Part shown: positions 24,990 through 35,866 of the stretch, in pieces
Position numbering within the stretch: the stretch's first letter is position 1
Layout: each line of letters starts with the position of its first letter
From: Yamagishiella unicocca
Lineage: Eukaryota > Chlorophyta > Chlorophyceae > Chlamydomonadales > Volvocaceae
Direction: 5' to 3'
DNA: 64,000 nt
Assembly: GCA_003116995.1 (NCBI GenBank)
Contig: BDSL01000020.1
Span: forward strand, 682,001-746,000
Notes under the pieces: generated by a model
What the model was told of the DNA's origin: nothing
The model's input: the letters and a program-made list of their open reading frames with translations, nothing else
The model's database searches: none
Position numbers and translations under genes: made by a program

Positions 24990-26264
24990 GAGGAGGGCGC
25001 GGCAGGCGTCGGTTGCGGCATCTGTAGCCCACTGTTTCAATGCTCCGCGGTGCTTGAATTTCGGTTGGACTGAGCTCAGCATGGCTTCCGTTGTGGTCGA
25101 CCTAGTGCAAGTCCCAAGCGAAAGTACCGAGTACTTGCCAACGGGGCGTCGCCGGGGCTCACATAGGATGGCGCCTGAAGAGCGTATTGCTATGGGGGCG
25201 TGTGCGATCGCTGCATGATGGGCCCACCAGCTGGGGTGAAGCCGTGAGCTGGACGTTAGCTGGTGACGGGCTACTGGCATGCCTCGCATTGGGGCACCAA
25301 TGAAGACGGGCAAGGACTGGAATATCGGACATGGTTCAATGAGTGCACCACCTTAGCATGGCGAGGCTGGGCTAATGCACATTATGGACCTGGGCGCCTT
25401 GATATGAAGCTGGGCGCAGTTTCACCTGGCGCGGTGTGCGGGAGGAACGGGGTGCATATGCACGCAAGGCGGGACCATGGGCGCATGAGTTGAGTTGTAC
25501 TCGACGGGGCGCGACTTGCCTTACCTGGGTTCAGCGATCAGGCATTTCGCCGCGGCGATTCGATCGGCTGGATTTACGGTGTGGCAGGCGTGGAGCCGTC
25601 ACAGCGATGGAAGGCTGGTGCGGACGGGTCTTCGATGTTATCACTACATGCCAGCAACACCGGCTGGCTAGCTGCACCGTGAGACATCACGTCTTTTAAG
25701 AACTGCCATGCCGGTACTCCGTCACGTTCCATCCGCGCCTCGTGCATTTGCTGACTTCGGCTCTCGATAACAATTCCGAGGATTTTTTTAATGGCGGCTA
25801 TGCATGCTTAGCTTTTTGTGGGCTGATAGGCACTTCTTGCATGGTCGTCCAGGGTCCTTCCCACAAGCGTGGGCTAGGCGACGCGCTCATACGCTAGCAC
25901 ACAGGACCCACAGCTTGAACAAAACCTCGCTTACATCCAGAACGCCAGAGCTCGATACTGTACGTGTGGGCGTACGAATTTGAAGAACGAACAATGCGGT
26001 TGGGAAGTTTGGTAGGAACAGTGGGTTAGGCGGTTAGCCATACCTGAACCCTGGCGATACTACTGAACCGATTTTTGCTGATGGACAGTGACGGGTACAT
26101 AGAATACCGTATTCACAAAAACTTGCACATGGCCCCAGCGACCCCTTGAGCACATTTGCTGCATTTCTCGCTGCACCGAAACCACGGCCCTTTGGCGCGA
26201 ATAAACGCGCATCCCAAATCAGCTTTTGCGGAATTTGCAAGGCCAAGGGTAGTAAGGCGAAAGA
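24990..26264. other. Intergenic, no gene supported
   Basis: About 1.3 kb between EFTUD2 and the MRNIP-like gene. Short open frames have no recognisable domain. The 3' half should carry the promoter of the downstream gene. Confidence 0.4.
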
Positions 26265-27740
26265 ATGCCACAGCAGTTCCAGGCGGTGAAGTGTTACAAA
26301 TGCGGAACCTTCCAAGTTCAGCAGGTCAAAAAAGTGCAGAAGTTCGCCTGCGCCATTTGCGGAGAGAAGCAGACAATTCAGCACATCTACGCCATCAGCG
26401 ATGCGGCCAAGGACATCCGCTTGCATGTGCAGCGACTAAATATGGGGACAGCCGCAGCGCATGAGGCTGCGGAGGAGGCAGGCCTGCAGAGCCTAAATCA
26501 GGCTCAAAGCGATCGAGACGTCGATCACGGCGACGTCGACACGGATGAGCAGCAAGAAACTGGACGAGCAAGGCCTGCGAGGCACGACTGGGCTGCCTAC
26601 GCGGAAGATGACGACGGCGCCTCTGGGCTGGAGGGCGGTGACGATGACGGAGATGGCTTGGTTACCGTGCTGCCAGACCGAAAGCGCGGGCGGGCGGCAC
26701 GCGGCGGCCAGGGCCGCGCCTGCAAGCAGCGGCGCAACGATGAGGAAGACCCGCAGCTGCACCACCACCAGCACACCAGCACCGAACCAGGACCCCCTCC
26801 GCAGCGCGAGCGCTACGGTACTACGCCCCGCGGCAACACCGGTCGAGCTGCTCCGCGCGGCGGCGGGCTCCGAAACCATTACCAGCACCGCAACCCCCCT
26901 GTCCAGCCGCAGCTCAGCCAGCAACAGCGCGCCCGTCCATCCTTGCTTCCACAGCCCAGCCACACACACGCCCAGCCGGCGATCAGCGACCGCCATCACG
27001 GCCAGCCGCAGCTCTGCGGGACTCGAACTGCCGCCCGCCTGCCGTACAACGGCGGAGCCGGCGGCCCGACTGGCCATGCGCCGCCAGCGTTGCCGCTGGA
27101 GCACATGCATCGAGCACATGAGCAACGCCAGCCGCATCCTCCTCCTGGCCACTTCACGCCCTCGAGCAACTCCAGGGAGGCCCCTAAACAGCCCCAGCAC
27201 CCTATCTCCCAGCTCGCGTGGTTGGCGGCATTGCAGCGGCAACAGCCGCTGGAGGCGGCGAGTATGGCTGCTGCGAGCATGGGTGCTGCGAGTATGGGTG
27301 ATGCGGGGAGCTACACATGTGGACCAGGCGGCTTGCTGCGAGGCAGCGCCGGCGTGACAGGGTTGCGGGCGCCGCCCACGGCTGTCGTCGTGCCCCCCGC
27401 ACACTTCGGAGTCTGCGGCGCTAAGGCGGCTCCTGCGGTTGCGGCCGGGCGGGCTGGTTTTGGTGGTGGTGGTGATGATGGCTCAGCTCCAACTTGGCAA
27501 CACCACCACCAGTCGCAATTGCAGAGCCAGCAACCCGTGCAAGCGCGGGGAGGAGAGCCACCACCGCAGCCGCTGCCAGGCAGGCAGCAATGGACGCGGC
27601 CTGGGTCGTCGGGACGACAGCCGCAGGCTGCCAAGCCCTCGGCTGGGAGCAGGTGGAGCGACTTCGTGGATGAGGGTGGGGCGCAGGACTGTGGGGACGA
27701 GGGCGAGGAGGAGGACCTGGGTTTCGTTACGTGCCTGTAG
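26265..27740 (+). CDS. MRNIP: MRN complex-interacting protein (MRNIP-like), single exon
   Basis: An uninterrupted 491-residue frame from ATG 26265 to TAG. The N-terminal 55 residues match the MRNIP (C5orf45) domain: a zinc ribbon with CxxC pairs C10/C13 and C29/C32, the signatures FQVQQVKKVQKF and CGEKQTIQHIYA, then HVQRLNM. The C-terminus has a short RWSDFVDEGG motif and an acidic end, as in animal MRNIPs. In animals MRNIP binds the MRE11-RAD50-NBS1 complex in the nucleus and promotes ATM signalling and fork protection; the same role here is inferred. The middle 350 residues are Gln/Pro/His/Gly-rich and probably disordered, making the protein longer than the human one (about 340). A basic patch (RKRGRAARGGQGRACKQRR) may be a nuclear localisation signal. 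It is intronless among intron-rich neighbours. Confidence 0.88.
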   Translation: MPQQFQAVKCYKCGTFQVQQVKKVQKFACAICGEKQTIQHIYAISDAAKDIRLHVQRLNMGTAAAHEAAEEAGLQSLNQAQSDRDVDHGDVDTDEQQETGRARPARHDWAAYAEDDDGASGLEGGDDDGDGLVTVLPDRKRGRAARGGQGRACKQRRNDEEDPQLHHHQHTSTEPGPPPQRERYGTTPRGNTGRAAPRGGGLRNHYQHRNPPVQPQLSQQQRARPSLLPQPSHTHAQPAISDRHHGQPQLCGTRTAARLPYNGGAGGPTGHAPPALPLEHMHRAHEQRQPHPPPGHFTPSSNSREAPKQPQHPISQLAWLAALQRQQPLEAASMAAASMGAASMGDAGSYTCGPGGLLRGSAGVTGLRAPPTAVVVPPAHFGVCGAKAAPAVAAGRAGFGGGGDDGSAPTWQHHHQSQLQSQQPVQARGGEPPPQPLPGRQQWTRPGSSGRQPQAAKPSAGSRWSDFVDEGGAQDCGDEGEEEDLGFVTCL

Positions 27741-28056
27741 GCGGGGGTGTTAAGGTATGGGGCGGAAGTGCGGCGCAGCCGGCACCTGGGCGCCGGTGTA
27801 CGACTGACAGCTGCAGCTAGAGAGCTGGCATAGCAACGATGCGTCTGTCCCAGTCTGCACCGCATGGGTCGGTGCACATGGGTTGCCCCTTGAATTCCTT
27901 GTAGGCCCACAAATAGCTCCTGGCTTGCGCAGCATTTTGCGGCAACCCAGTACCGACATTTTGCCTCACCCTGTCCCATCTGGGTCTGCTCGGACGCAGC
28001 ACCACCAGAGCTGCGGAACATGTGCGCAGCCGGTTCTTGTGGAAAACGAGTGTTGG

Positions 28057-28061
28057 TGTAA
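28057..28061 (+). terminator. TGTAA polyadenylation signal, MRNIP-like gene
   Basis: TGTAA is about 320 bp after the stop at 27740, on the coding strand. Confidence 0.4.
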
Positions 28062-28856
28062 CTGACCTTCGGACGCGTGCGGCGCCGTGCGCCTCCAGGT
28101 CGGGCACACAGCTTAGACTTTCCCCCAGGAGGCCGCCCGACCCGCCACCGCCACCCTCTCGCACCGCTGCTCACCAGCGGATGTGATGCGGTGCACGTAG
28201 CCGGCGGCGTCAGCGTTGCGGCCCCCAGCAGCACCGGCTGCACCGCCAGCCGCAGCTAGGGTTCGTCTGCCGGGAGCCGAAGGTAGCGCAGAGGGGCCAA
28301 GCTAACCACGCATGTGCCTTCTCGGTCGCATAGCCTTTGCCCCTTCGGGCCCAGGGGATGGTGACACGACAACGACAAAGGAAACTGAGGGCAGAAACTG
28401 GCCGGCGAATCGTTTTCGGAGACACGTTTTGGGGCCGGCCCCAGTAACGGCTCTGGCGAACCGCAGAAAGGTTACGCTGCTGCCCGTGGGCCCTACGGCG
28501 CGTCCTGGAGCATCTTGGCAGCGCGAAGTGCCACCCGCCAGCAGCCGCTGCCCACGCAGAAGGCGCCGGGGCGGCAGTGGGCAGCCGAGCAGCTCGGCCG
28601 GGTGGGCAGCTCGGTGCGGGCCGCGGCTCCCGCCCCCAACCTATCCAGACGTGGGGGGCGGCAGCGCCCCTGCCACAGCCAGGGGCTGACGGTGCAGCAC
28701 AGCCGCACCCCACTGCCCAGGGCGCTGTCGCAGCCCTCATGAACTCACGACCCTGCATCGGCGCCCTGCCCGCGCAGCAGCGACCGCCGACCCACTTTGC
28801 CACACCCGCCCTAGTCGCGTGCCGTGGCGGGGAGAAGGGGAGCCACTTCGCGTGCA

Positions 28857-28861
28857 TTACA
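28857..28861 (-). terminator. TGTAA polyadenylation signal, TBC gene
   Basis: The plus strand reads TTACA, giving TGTAA on the minus strand about 550 bp beyond the TBC stop codon. The distance is long, so this is tentative. Confidence 0.3.
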
Positions 28862-29407
28862 GTGCTGCCGCGCGTGACGGCCGAAACGTATGTACGGCAC
28901 ATCTGTCTCGCAGTGCCCCCTCTGAAGCCCGCATCTCGGCACACCAACGCCATGCAGCGAGGACACGTGTGAGGACGCCAGCAGCGGCGGTACCTGCCAA
29001 TCATGTCGCATCCAATGTTCCCATCCCATCCCAGGGGGGTTTATAAGAGGATCCCATCCAGGGGGGGAAGGGAGGGGCCTCGCCCAGTGCTTCACCGCCG
29101 CCGCAACACAGCGGGATCACGCCCACCTGCCATGCCCCACCCGCTCTCCGACAATCAGTACCTCAAACCCACAATCCCTTCCCGAATAAGCCCCAAGCAA
29201 CGGGAAACGCTCCCCGTCTCGCGACCGCAGCACCCCGACACTCCGCGCTGCATCCTCGTTGCTCCCCGCTCACGCTTCGCGAGTAGTGTGACACACACAC
29301 ACACACACACAGATGCCAGACCAACCGCGCACGCCGCCCCGCGGACAGCAAAACACAACACCACCTGCACGGCCGCCAGCCACCACTGCCGCTTGCCCCC
29401 CCACCCA

Positions 29408-32400
29408 TCACAGGAACGGGTTCCCCGAGGGCTTCTCCGCCAGCGCAGGCGCCTCTGCAAGCGGCGGTGGCGGTGGCGGCGGCGCGCCGCCCTCCGAATG
29501 CGGACCCGCATGCGACACAGCGCTGCCATGAGGGACCGCTGCGCCGCCCTCGGACAGGGACCCCCCCGGGGCAGCAGCAGCAGCAGCAGCAGCTGCCGCT
29601 GCTGGTGCCGCTGCCGCTGGTGGCGGCGCCGTCGCCAGGCTGGCGCCGCCCGCTGCAGGTGCGCCCGCCGCCGCGGCCTGCTCGTCCTTTGCGTTCATCT
29701 TGGCCAGCTGCTCCGCCGTCTTGTCCGCCAGCTTGCTCACCCCCGCCATGAACTTGCCTGGCAGGGCAGGGCACACACGAGAGGAAAGAGGAAGGCGACA
29801 TGGATGGGGGTGGGAGGGGAACGAGGACCGAGGGGAGGGGGTGGCCGCCAGGAGGGGGTGGCACTTGGCAGTCGGTGGCTGGCGATGCGGCAAGGACCAC
29901 AGAGGTGCTGCCCCGCGCTAAACAGTTCAACTGCGGCCTCAACGACCACCGTCTTCGAACATGGGTGCAAACTGCCGTACGCAAGAGTGCCCACCGCGAG
30001 CTTTCGAACTGCCGGCGGGGCAGCATGGATCATGAGGCGGGGGGGACGTGTTTTACCCGCGCGGACCCGCCCGGCCCGGCCCAGCCTGGCGGCCCTCCAT
30101 GTGCGGTGCAGCCCTAGCAATGAGGCGGGAGGCGCTGTGGGCGGCGCCGGTTGTTACTCACCGAAGCCCTGCTTCATCTTCTCGGCCGCCTTCTCCATGC
30201 CCGGCGACGCGCCGCCGCTGCTGCCGGCTGCACATGGGCACGACGGCAACACACATACTCAGTACACGGTCTGCTTTGTTCATGTTCCGTGGGTATCCAT
30301 GTTCCGTGGGTGTCCATGAGCCGTGGGTGTCCATGAGCCGTGGGTGTCCATGAGCCGTGGGTGTCCGCGGCGTAGCCTTGACGTAATACACGGTACGCGC
30401 GCGGGTCGTCTCAGCGGCGAGCTGTCACACACAAACACTGGATACACGCACACGCGGGGGCGGCAGCCAGTCGCGGGGTCGGCGATGGGAGCAGCCTAGG
30501 GCGCCAGAGGGCCCGAAGGGTGGACTGGCGGGGAGTCGAGCCTCCTGAGTGCGAGAAGACATCGCTCAGGGGCGGAGCGCCAAAGCGAGCGCGAGCCTCT
30601 AAGTGTGTGCAGATTTTTGCACTGGCCGGATGCGGAGGGGGTGGGCGAAGTGCGTACGTCCCCTGCCGGGGTCCCCCTGCCGGGGCCCCATCGCGTCCCC
30701 CTGCCGGGGCCCCATCTCACCTCCGCCCAGCGACTCGGCCTTGATGCCCCGACCCGCCAGCATGTTCTCCACCTCCTTGGCCTTCAGCTCCCGGAAGCGG
30801 TCGATGGTCGCCATGGGCAGGCTGCCGATGCCGTCGAAGGCCATCGCCAGCAGCACGTCGCGCTGGTGCATGGTGGCAGCGGCGTTGCGCATCCGCATCA
30901 TAAGCTCGCCTGCAGCGCACCAGGGGAGAGGGCCGCGGGTGGAGAGGGGAAACCGGGCAGCCGACGAATAAGAGGAGACCAAGAAGAGCAGGCCAAGAAG
31001 CACACCAGCTTGTGAGACGTGAGAGCCCAGCCTCACGTTCCGTGACGACCAGCTCCCCCGCCTTTTCCCTCCCGAACATACACATACACACACGCCCCTC
31101 CCCCCTGCTCTGCCAGTACCCTCTCCCCCCTCCCGCTTTGCTAATTCCCCGGTATCTCTTCACCCAGACCTCTTCTCCCCTCCGCCCTGGACCTGAAACA
31201 CACACGTGTCGAGCCATGGGTCTCCTCTCCACCCTGCCCTGGCCGCCTCCGCCCAGAGCTCACCCGCGTCATTGACCCTCAGCATGTGCTCCTCGTAGAT
31301 CTTGAGCAGCGACACCGCCACCCGGAACAAGATCTTGGGGCCCTCGTAGAACAGCGCGTCCCACACTCGCATCACAGTCTGCAGCACAACACGTCGTACA
31401 ACGTCGTACAATGTGCGGCGGTGCGTGCGACGAGGTCAGCGGTGCACGGGCGTGATGAAGGGCCGAGCCGAGGGCAGCTAGGTGCCGCAAGCAAGTCGGT
31501 GTTTGGGCTGGGACGCATGGCGACGGCGACGTTACGAAGCCTCCCTCCTCCCAACCCACAGCCCACCCCCACCACCCCTGCCATCACCACAGCCCACCCC
31601 ACCCACCCCACCCACACCACGGGTTTCCCTGCTAAACACACACCGTCCTCCAGTGCCCATCGGACCAACCCGCCTCCCACCTCCTTTCCTTGAACCCGCC
31701 CGGCCCACCCGCAGCAACATTCCCAAGCTTCTGCCCCCCGCCCCCGCCCCCGCGCACCCCCACCCGCCCCCGCCCCCGCGCACCCCCACCTCTGACGGCA
31801 GGGATACCGAGTAGAGGCACAGGTACCAGTCAGTCGCTAGCATCGAGATGTCCAAGTCGATGGATTCGAAGTGCTCGTGCAGCCGGGGCAGCTTGGAGGT
31901 CACCAGCTCGTCCAGGGCGCGCATCTCAACCTGACCACCAGAGCCAGGCCAGGGCGACGGGGCAGGGCGGTGCGGCGCAGTGGGGTGCGGTGGGGTGCGG
32001 TGGGGTGCGGTGGGGTGCGGTCGGATGTGGTCGGGTGCGAAGGGGTGCGGTGGGATGCGGTGGGTAATTCAGGTTGGATGATATAGCAAGCGATACCGCG
32101 CGGTGGGGTTGCGGCACGGTGTCGGGTCCTGCCTGGAGGCCTAGGCATCGCCGGTTGCGGCGCTGCGGGGGCACCCACGGTCCAACCCCATGCGCTCGGG
32201 CCCCTTCCGTTGCCCGCACCCACCCATACACACCGGTGGCGGCGACCACCCCGTCCGGCGGGCTATCCCACGCCTGGGCAGCCGACCCATGGGTCCCGCC
32301 ACCAGTCCCCTCGCACCCTCCTCCCCTCCTCCCTCTCCCCCCCCACCTCATAACGTCTCGAGCCGCGGGTTTCGTCTTCCCCCCCTCCGCACACCGGGTC

Positions 32401-34973
32401 TTCTCCCCCCCCTCCCCCCCACCTGGCAGCCCTCCAGGTTGCGGCTGTAGGTCCCCGGGTACAGTATGTCCTCCACCAGCGCGGCCAGCAGCCAGAACGC
32501 GGCCTCCTCGCTGCGGTTCAGCGCCACCAGCATAAGGCCCACGATGGTGTTCATGGCGCGCACGTAGCCCACGCGGTCGTTGTGGGCGCTGTACGCCTGC
32601 GGGTGCGGGGCGGGGCGGGGAGGGTCAGGAGGGGGAGGGGTGGCGGTGAGGGGAAACCGCCGGGGGTGGGGGGCCGATTTTAGAGGAAACCCGAAGGTCG
32701 GCACTGAAAGGGAAAACCCGAGGAACCCCTTCGGGGAGGGTGGGTGCTGGAGATCAGGGCAGTAGCAGCGGCCGCCGCAGCAGCATGCTGCATCCGGGCA
32801 TTCCCCTCCCCCCCTTCCCCCTATACGTTGGCCCACGGGCTTCATCAGAAACCCCCGGCGAGTACGGCACCGTGACGTGGCACAGGCAGCTGCCGTACGC
32901 ACCTGCAGCACGCGCGAGAGGGCCGCCCGGCCGTCCGGGCTGGACAGCCAGGGGTGCTCGGGGAAGGTGTGCTGGGAGTCCTGCAGGGGCGGGAGGGGAG
33001 GGGTAAGGAAACCCGGGGGAGGAAACCCGGGGGAGGAAACCCGGGGGAGGGGTAAGGAAGGCCGGGCGGAGGGGGGGAGGGGTTGCGGGCATGGTAAGCC
33101 CAGCGATGACGTCAACAGATGGAAGGGGGGTCGCGGGTCGCATGGGTCGCTGGTGCCTCAGCAAGTGCCTCCCTGAGTCATGCGCGCAGACAGGCAGCAA
33201 ATGGCGGCTGGGCGGGCGGGCGGGAATGCCTGACAGCACCCTGCCCTGACCCCGCCGGAGTTGGCAGCACGCGGACATGTGGCAGCACATGGACACGGGG
33301 CAGCTCCGAGGTGGAAAGTCAGTACTCCTTCCTCCCCCTCGGTGGGTTCATCGGTGCCGACCTCTGCCCCACCCGACACGGCAGCATGCCCACCCCTCAT
33401 ACCCCCTTTCACCCTCATACCCCCCTCCACCCTCCCACGGAGGTTTCCCCTCCCCCTCCACCCTCCCACGGGGAGCGTGCCAGACGGTGACCGACCGACC
33501 GCCGGTCGCTGCGCTCCCCGGCCGAAACACCCTGCCGTACCATCTCAATGTCCTTCTTGTACGGCGAATCCTCCCCTGCCTTGACCATGATCGAGTAGTA
33601 CGAGTCTGCGGCGTACGCACGGGCAGCAGTGTTAACGCAGCTGCGGCGCTCAGACGCGAGGGGCGCGAGGGGGGAGGCACTGCGCACCTGCACCCCCCAC
33701 CCCCTCCAGTGCCCCACGTGGCCCTGCACGATGATACACCACACGCCCGCAACCCAGATCGGATACACCACACGCCCACAACCCAGATCGGATACACCAC
33801 ACGCCCACAACCCAGATCGGATGCACCACACGCCCACAACCCAGATCGGATGCACCACACGTCCACAACCCAGATCGGATGCACCACACGCCCACAACCC
33901 AGATCGCGGGCGCGTTGAGGAGGTTCCGGGCCGCCCCTGCCCCCTCGCCCCCCCGCCACCCCCCCCACGGGTTTCCTCTCCTGCCCCGCCTTGCCCCTCC
34001 CCCTGCGCCCCTAGCCCCTGGCCCCTGGCCCCCCTAGATAGACTCGCATTCGGCCCATTCGGCCCAACAGACAACTGCACAACAACCTGCCTACATTAAA
34101 CCCACCCAACCCCTCACCCCCCTCCCCTCCGTTCCCCTCGTCTCACCTGCGTGTGCCGCCTTCTTCTTCCTGGCGCCGCTGGTCTCCATCCACACCCAAT
34201 TGCGCAGCGTCGGAGGGACCCCCTGTCGAGCCGGGAGCACAAACACACGACCACGTCCATCACTCGCCCTCATCGCCGGCACCACCCGCTCGCGAGGTGC
34301 GGCCGGCAAAGAGCGACGGGTGGGGGAAACGGCTGGTACGACAAAGCGTGTGTTCGGAGCTCTGCAGCTGGGCGCCCTTCCTTCTAGAAGGGGGAGGGGG
34401 GAGCGTCCGGCCCTTCCCCTTCCCCTCCTCCCCCTCCTCCTCGTCCTCCTCCCCCTACCCCTCCTCCTCTTGCTCCTCCTCCTCCGCCTGCCGACAGCGC
34501 ATGTTGTCCCTTGGCAGCCCCCTGCGGCCTCTCTGTGGGGTCCCTGTAGGGCCCCGAGCCCCTGTAGGGGCGCACCTTGCGGATCATCTCCTTCAACTTG
34601 CTCTCGCTGGTTGGCAGTCGCTCCTTCTCAATGTACGGCATCCATGACACCTACGCCGTGAAGTGGGATTGGCAGTTTCATCAAGTGGCCCTCAGCGGCT
34701 GGGAGTCCTCGCCGTGCTTGCTTCCTGCAGCCCTGGGGGTAGGCACGGCTGCTCGACTAGAATTCGGCTGCGCCGGTGCGTACCTGCTCGCGCTCTACGT
34801 TGGTATCGCAGCTCCGCCTTTCCTCCTCTTGCGACGGAAGCACCTTGATAGGAAATCCATAGAGGCTGCGAAAGGAAATGCGCACATGATGTCGGCACGA
34901 TTGGCAGACGCGTCGTGCCCAACCAGCGAGTCGCAGCTTACTCGGTAACGGTAACGGGCTGTGGTTGCTGCAT
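29408..34973 (-). CDS. TBC (Rab-GAP-like) domain protein with degenerate catalytic residues
   Basis: Twelve phase-matched exons on the minus strand: 34973-34942, 34865-34784, 34650-34576, 34222-34147, 33605-33541, 32980-32903, 32596-32423, 31930-31790, 31378-31264, 30909-30721, 30227-30162 and 29757-29408. The product has 480 residues. After DLYGFPI and a charged segment, the TBC domain spans about residues 64-280: GVPPTLRNWVWM, TFPEHPWL, VGYVRAMNTIVGLML, then VMRVWDALFYEGPKILFRVA. The last part resembles the GRTP1 group. TBC proteins switch off Rab GTPases with an Arg finger (IxxDxxR) and a Gln finger (YxQ). Here these read IEMDSQH (His114) and YVR (Arg149), so the usual dual-finger mechanism is probably lost. 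The C-terminal 115 residues are Ala/Pro-rich. Introns carry several minisatellites. Confidence 0.9.
30281..30366. repeat. 17-bp tandem repeat, five copies
   Basis: CATGAGCCGTGGGTGTC-type units start at 30281, 30298, 30315, 30332 and 30349, in an intron of the TBC gene. Confidence 0.9.
31981..32066. repeat. 10-bp tandem repeat (TGGGGTGCGG), about eight copies
   Basis: G-rich repeat with some diverged units, within the TBC gene intron 31931-32422. The strand bias (G on plus) could form G-quadruplexes. Confidence 0.85.
33735..33906. repeat. 29-bp tandem repeat, about six copies
   Basis: The CAGATCGGAT landmark recurs every 29 bp from 33755 to 33900, with CACCACACGCCCACAACC between copies. It lies in the TBC gene intron between exons 5 and 4. 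Confidence 0.93.
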
Positions 34974-35229
34974 CTTTGATGTGGTGGAAAGCCTTCCGGG
35001 AATGAAATACTTTATGCTGGAGCACTTCAGCCCGCAATTATGCGACGGTTGCCAGGACGACACCTTGATCGTCACAGCGCCCAAACGCTGTAATACTGAA
35101 CAGCACCCTAATTTACGAATAATACCTCGGGGTAGCCGATGGAAGCACCATGGAGCATGTCGTACACGGCAGGTGACAGGTCTGCTTACCACAGGCTGTT
35201 TTGCAGGAGATGATGCATTGGTAAAGACG
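34974..35229. promoter_or_regulatory. Divergent promoter region, TBC gene (-) and small ORF gene (+)
   Basis: Only 256 bp separate the two start codons, so the intergenic segment probably serves both directions. I see no obvious TATA box. Confidence 0.4.
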
Positions 35230-35723
35230 ATGGCAGACGACGAATCATTTGCTCGCCAACTGCAGGCCCAGTGAGTTCTTGCACTTCGGCACGTAACGCT
35301 TTCGCGCAAGACCATGCAATCCTTACCGATGCATAATCACACCGCGCGCGTTGCATTCAATTTTCAGGCTGGAATCCGAGCGTGTACGAAGTGAACAGGC
35401 GCTCCGCGTCCAGGTAATGTTTCTACGATAGCAGTTGTCTTTGGCGCTCGCGGCTGCTGAAGCGAGGCGTGCCCTCTTTTCGCACAGGAGGAGGCAGCGC
35501 TGGAGGCTGAATTTGAAGCTGCAAGCCAGGCTGTCCAGGCGAAAGAGTCTGCTACAAAGGTGGGGCGAAGGGTCCTCGTGCCGGTGACGGGCCTCCCCGC
35601 GAGCAAGCACCGCCGTGCGGCCGTTGCAACCCCTCCAAGCCCCTGTCTGAGCCGCCCTGAGTCCCGCACTCCTGCCGCATGCAGCAGCAAGGCCAACAGC
35701 AGCCTCGCTGCGTCAAGAAGTAG
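35230..35723 (+). CDS. Small charged helical protein, possible ubiquitin-binding motif (tentative model)
   Basis: Exons 35230-35270, 35368-35413, 35488-35559 and 35685-35723 join in phase to a 65-residue product ending QQPRCVKK. The opening MADDESFARQLQAQ resembles the Asp/Glu-x-x-x-Ala-x-x-Leu-Gln pattern of ubiquitin-interacting motifs and of CCDC50-like proteins, then a Glu/Ala-rich helix follows. Splice sites of exons 1-3 are good (GTGAGT, GTAATG, GTGGGG donors). The last exon is less certain. A TGTAA signal 140 bp beyond the stop supports an end near here, but a second frame at about 35727-35860 also looks coding, so the real gene may be longer. No function can be assigned. Confidence 0.38.
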
Positions 35724-35861
35724 GCGGGTGCATGGCCTCTCGTCGTGCAGCAAGGGCTGCTGCGATGCGCCGTCCCCCCACTGCCTCCTTGGATGGGCTT
35801 TTGCGAGCCTTTAACTGCGGTCAGGGTGCCCGCGTCTCTCGGCCGGAATGGCTGCGTCAAG

Positions 35862-35866
35862 TGTAA
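35862..35866 (+). terminator. TGTAA polyadenylation signal
   Basis: It follows the proposed stop of the small gene by about 140 bp. Confidence 0.4.

Larger units (their letters stand above)
27741..29407. other. Convergent 3' region between the MRNIP-like and TBC genes
   Basis: About 1.7 kb holding both 3' ends. Long overlapping open frames occur on both strands at 28210-29004, as expected in GC-rich DNA. A plus-strand segment (28515-28742, ending RTPLPRALSQPS) is the most protein-like, but I could not attach it to any phase-matched exon. A CA dinucleotide run is at about 29289-29311. Confidence 0.35.

Noticed and set aside
28210..29004. Long minus-strand open frame (264 codons) in the convergent 3' region
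   Set aside because: Cys/Arg/Trp-rich shadow composition, overlaps plus-strand frames of similar length, and has no domain or splice structure.
33750..33906. Possible CRISPR array (29-bp repeats)
   Set aside because: The units are contiguous without unique spacers, and the genome is eukaryotic.
33629..34099. Plus-strand and minus-strand repeat-containing frames over 33.7-33.9 kb
   Set aside because: A 29-bp intronic minisatellite creates long open frames by chance. The flanking TBC exons splice across it.
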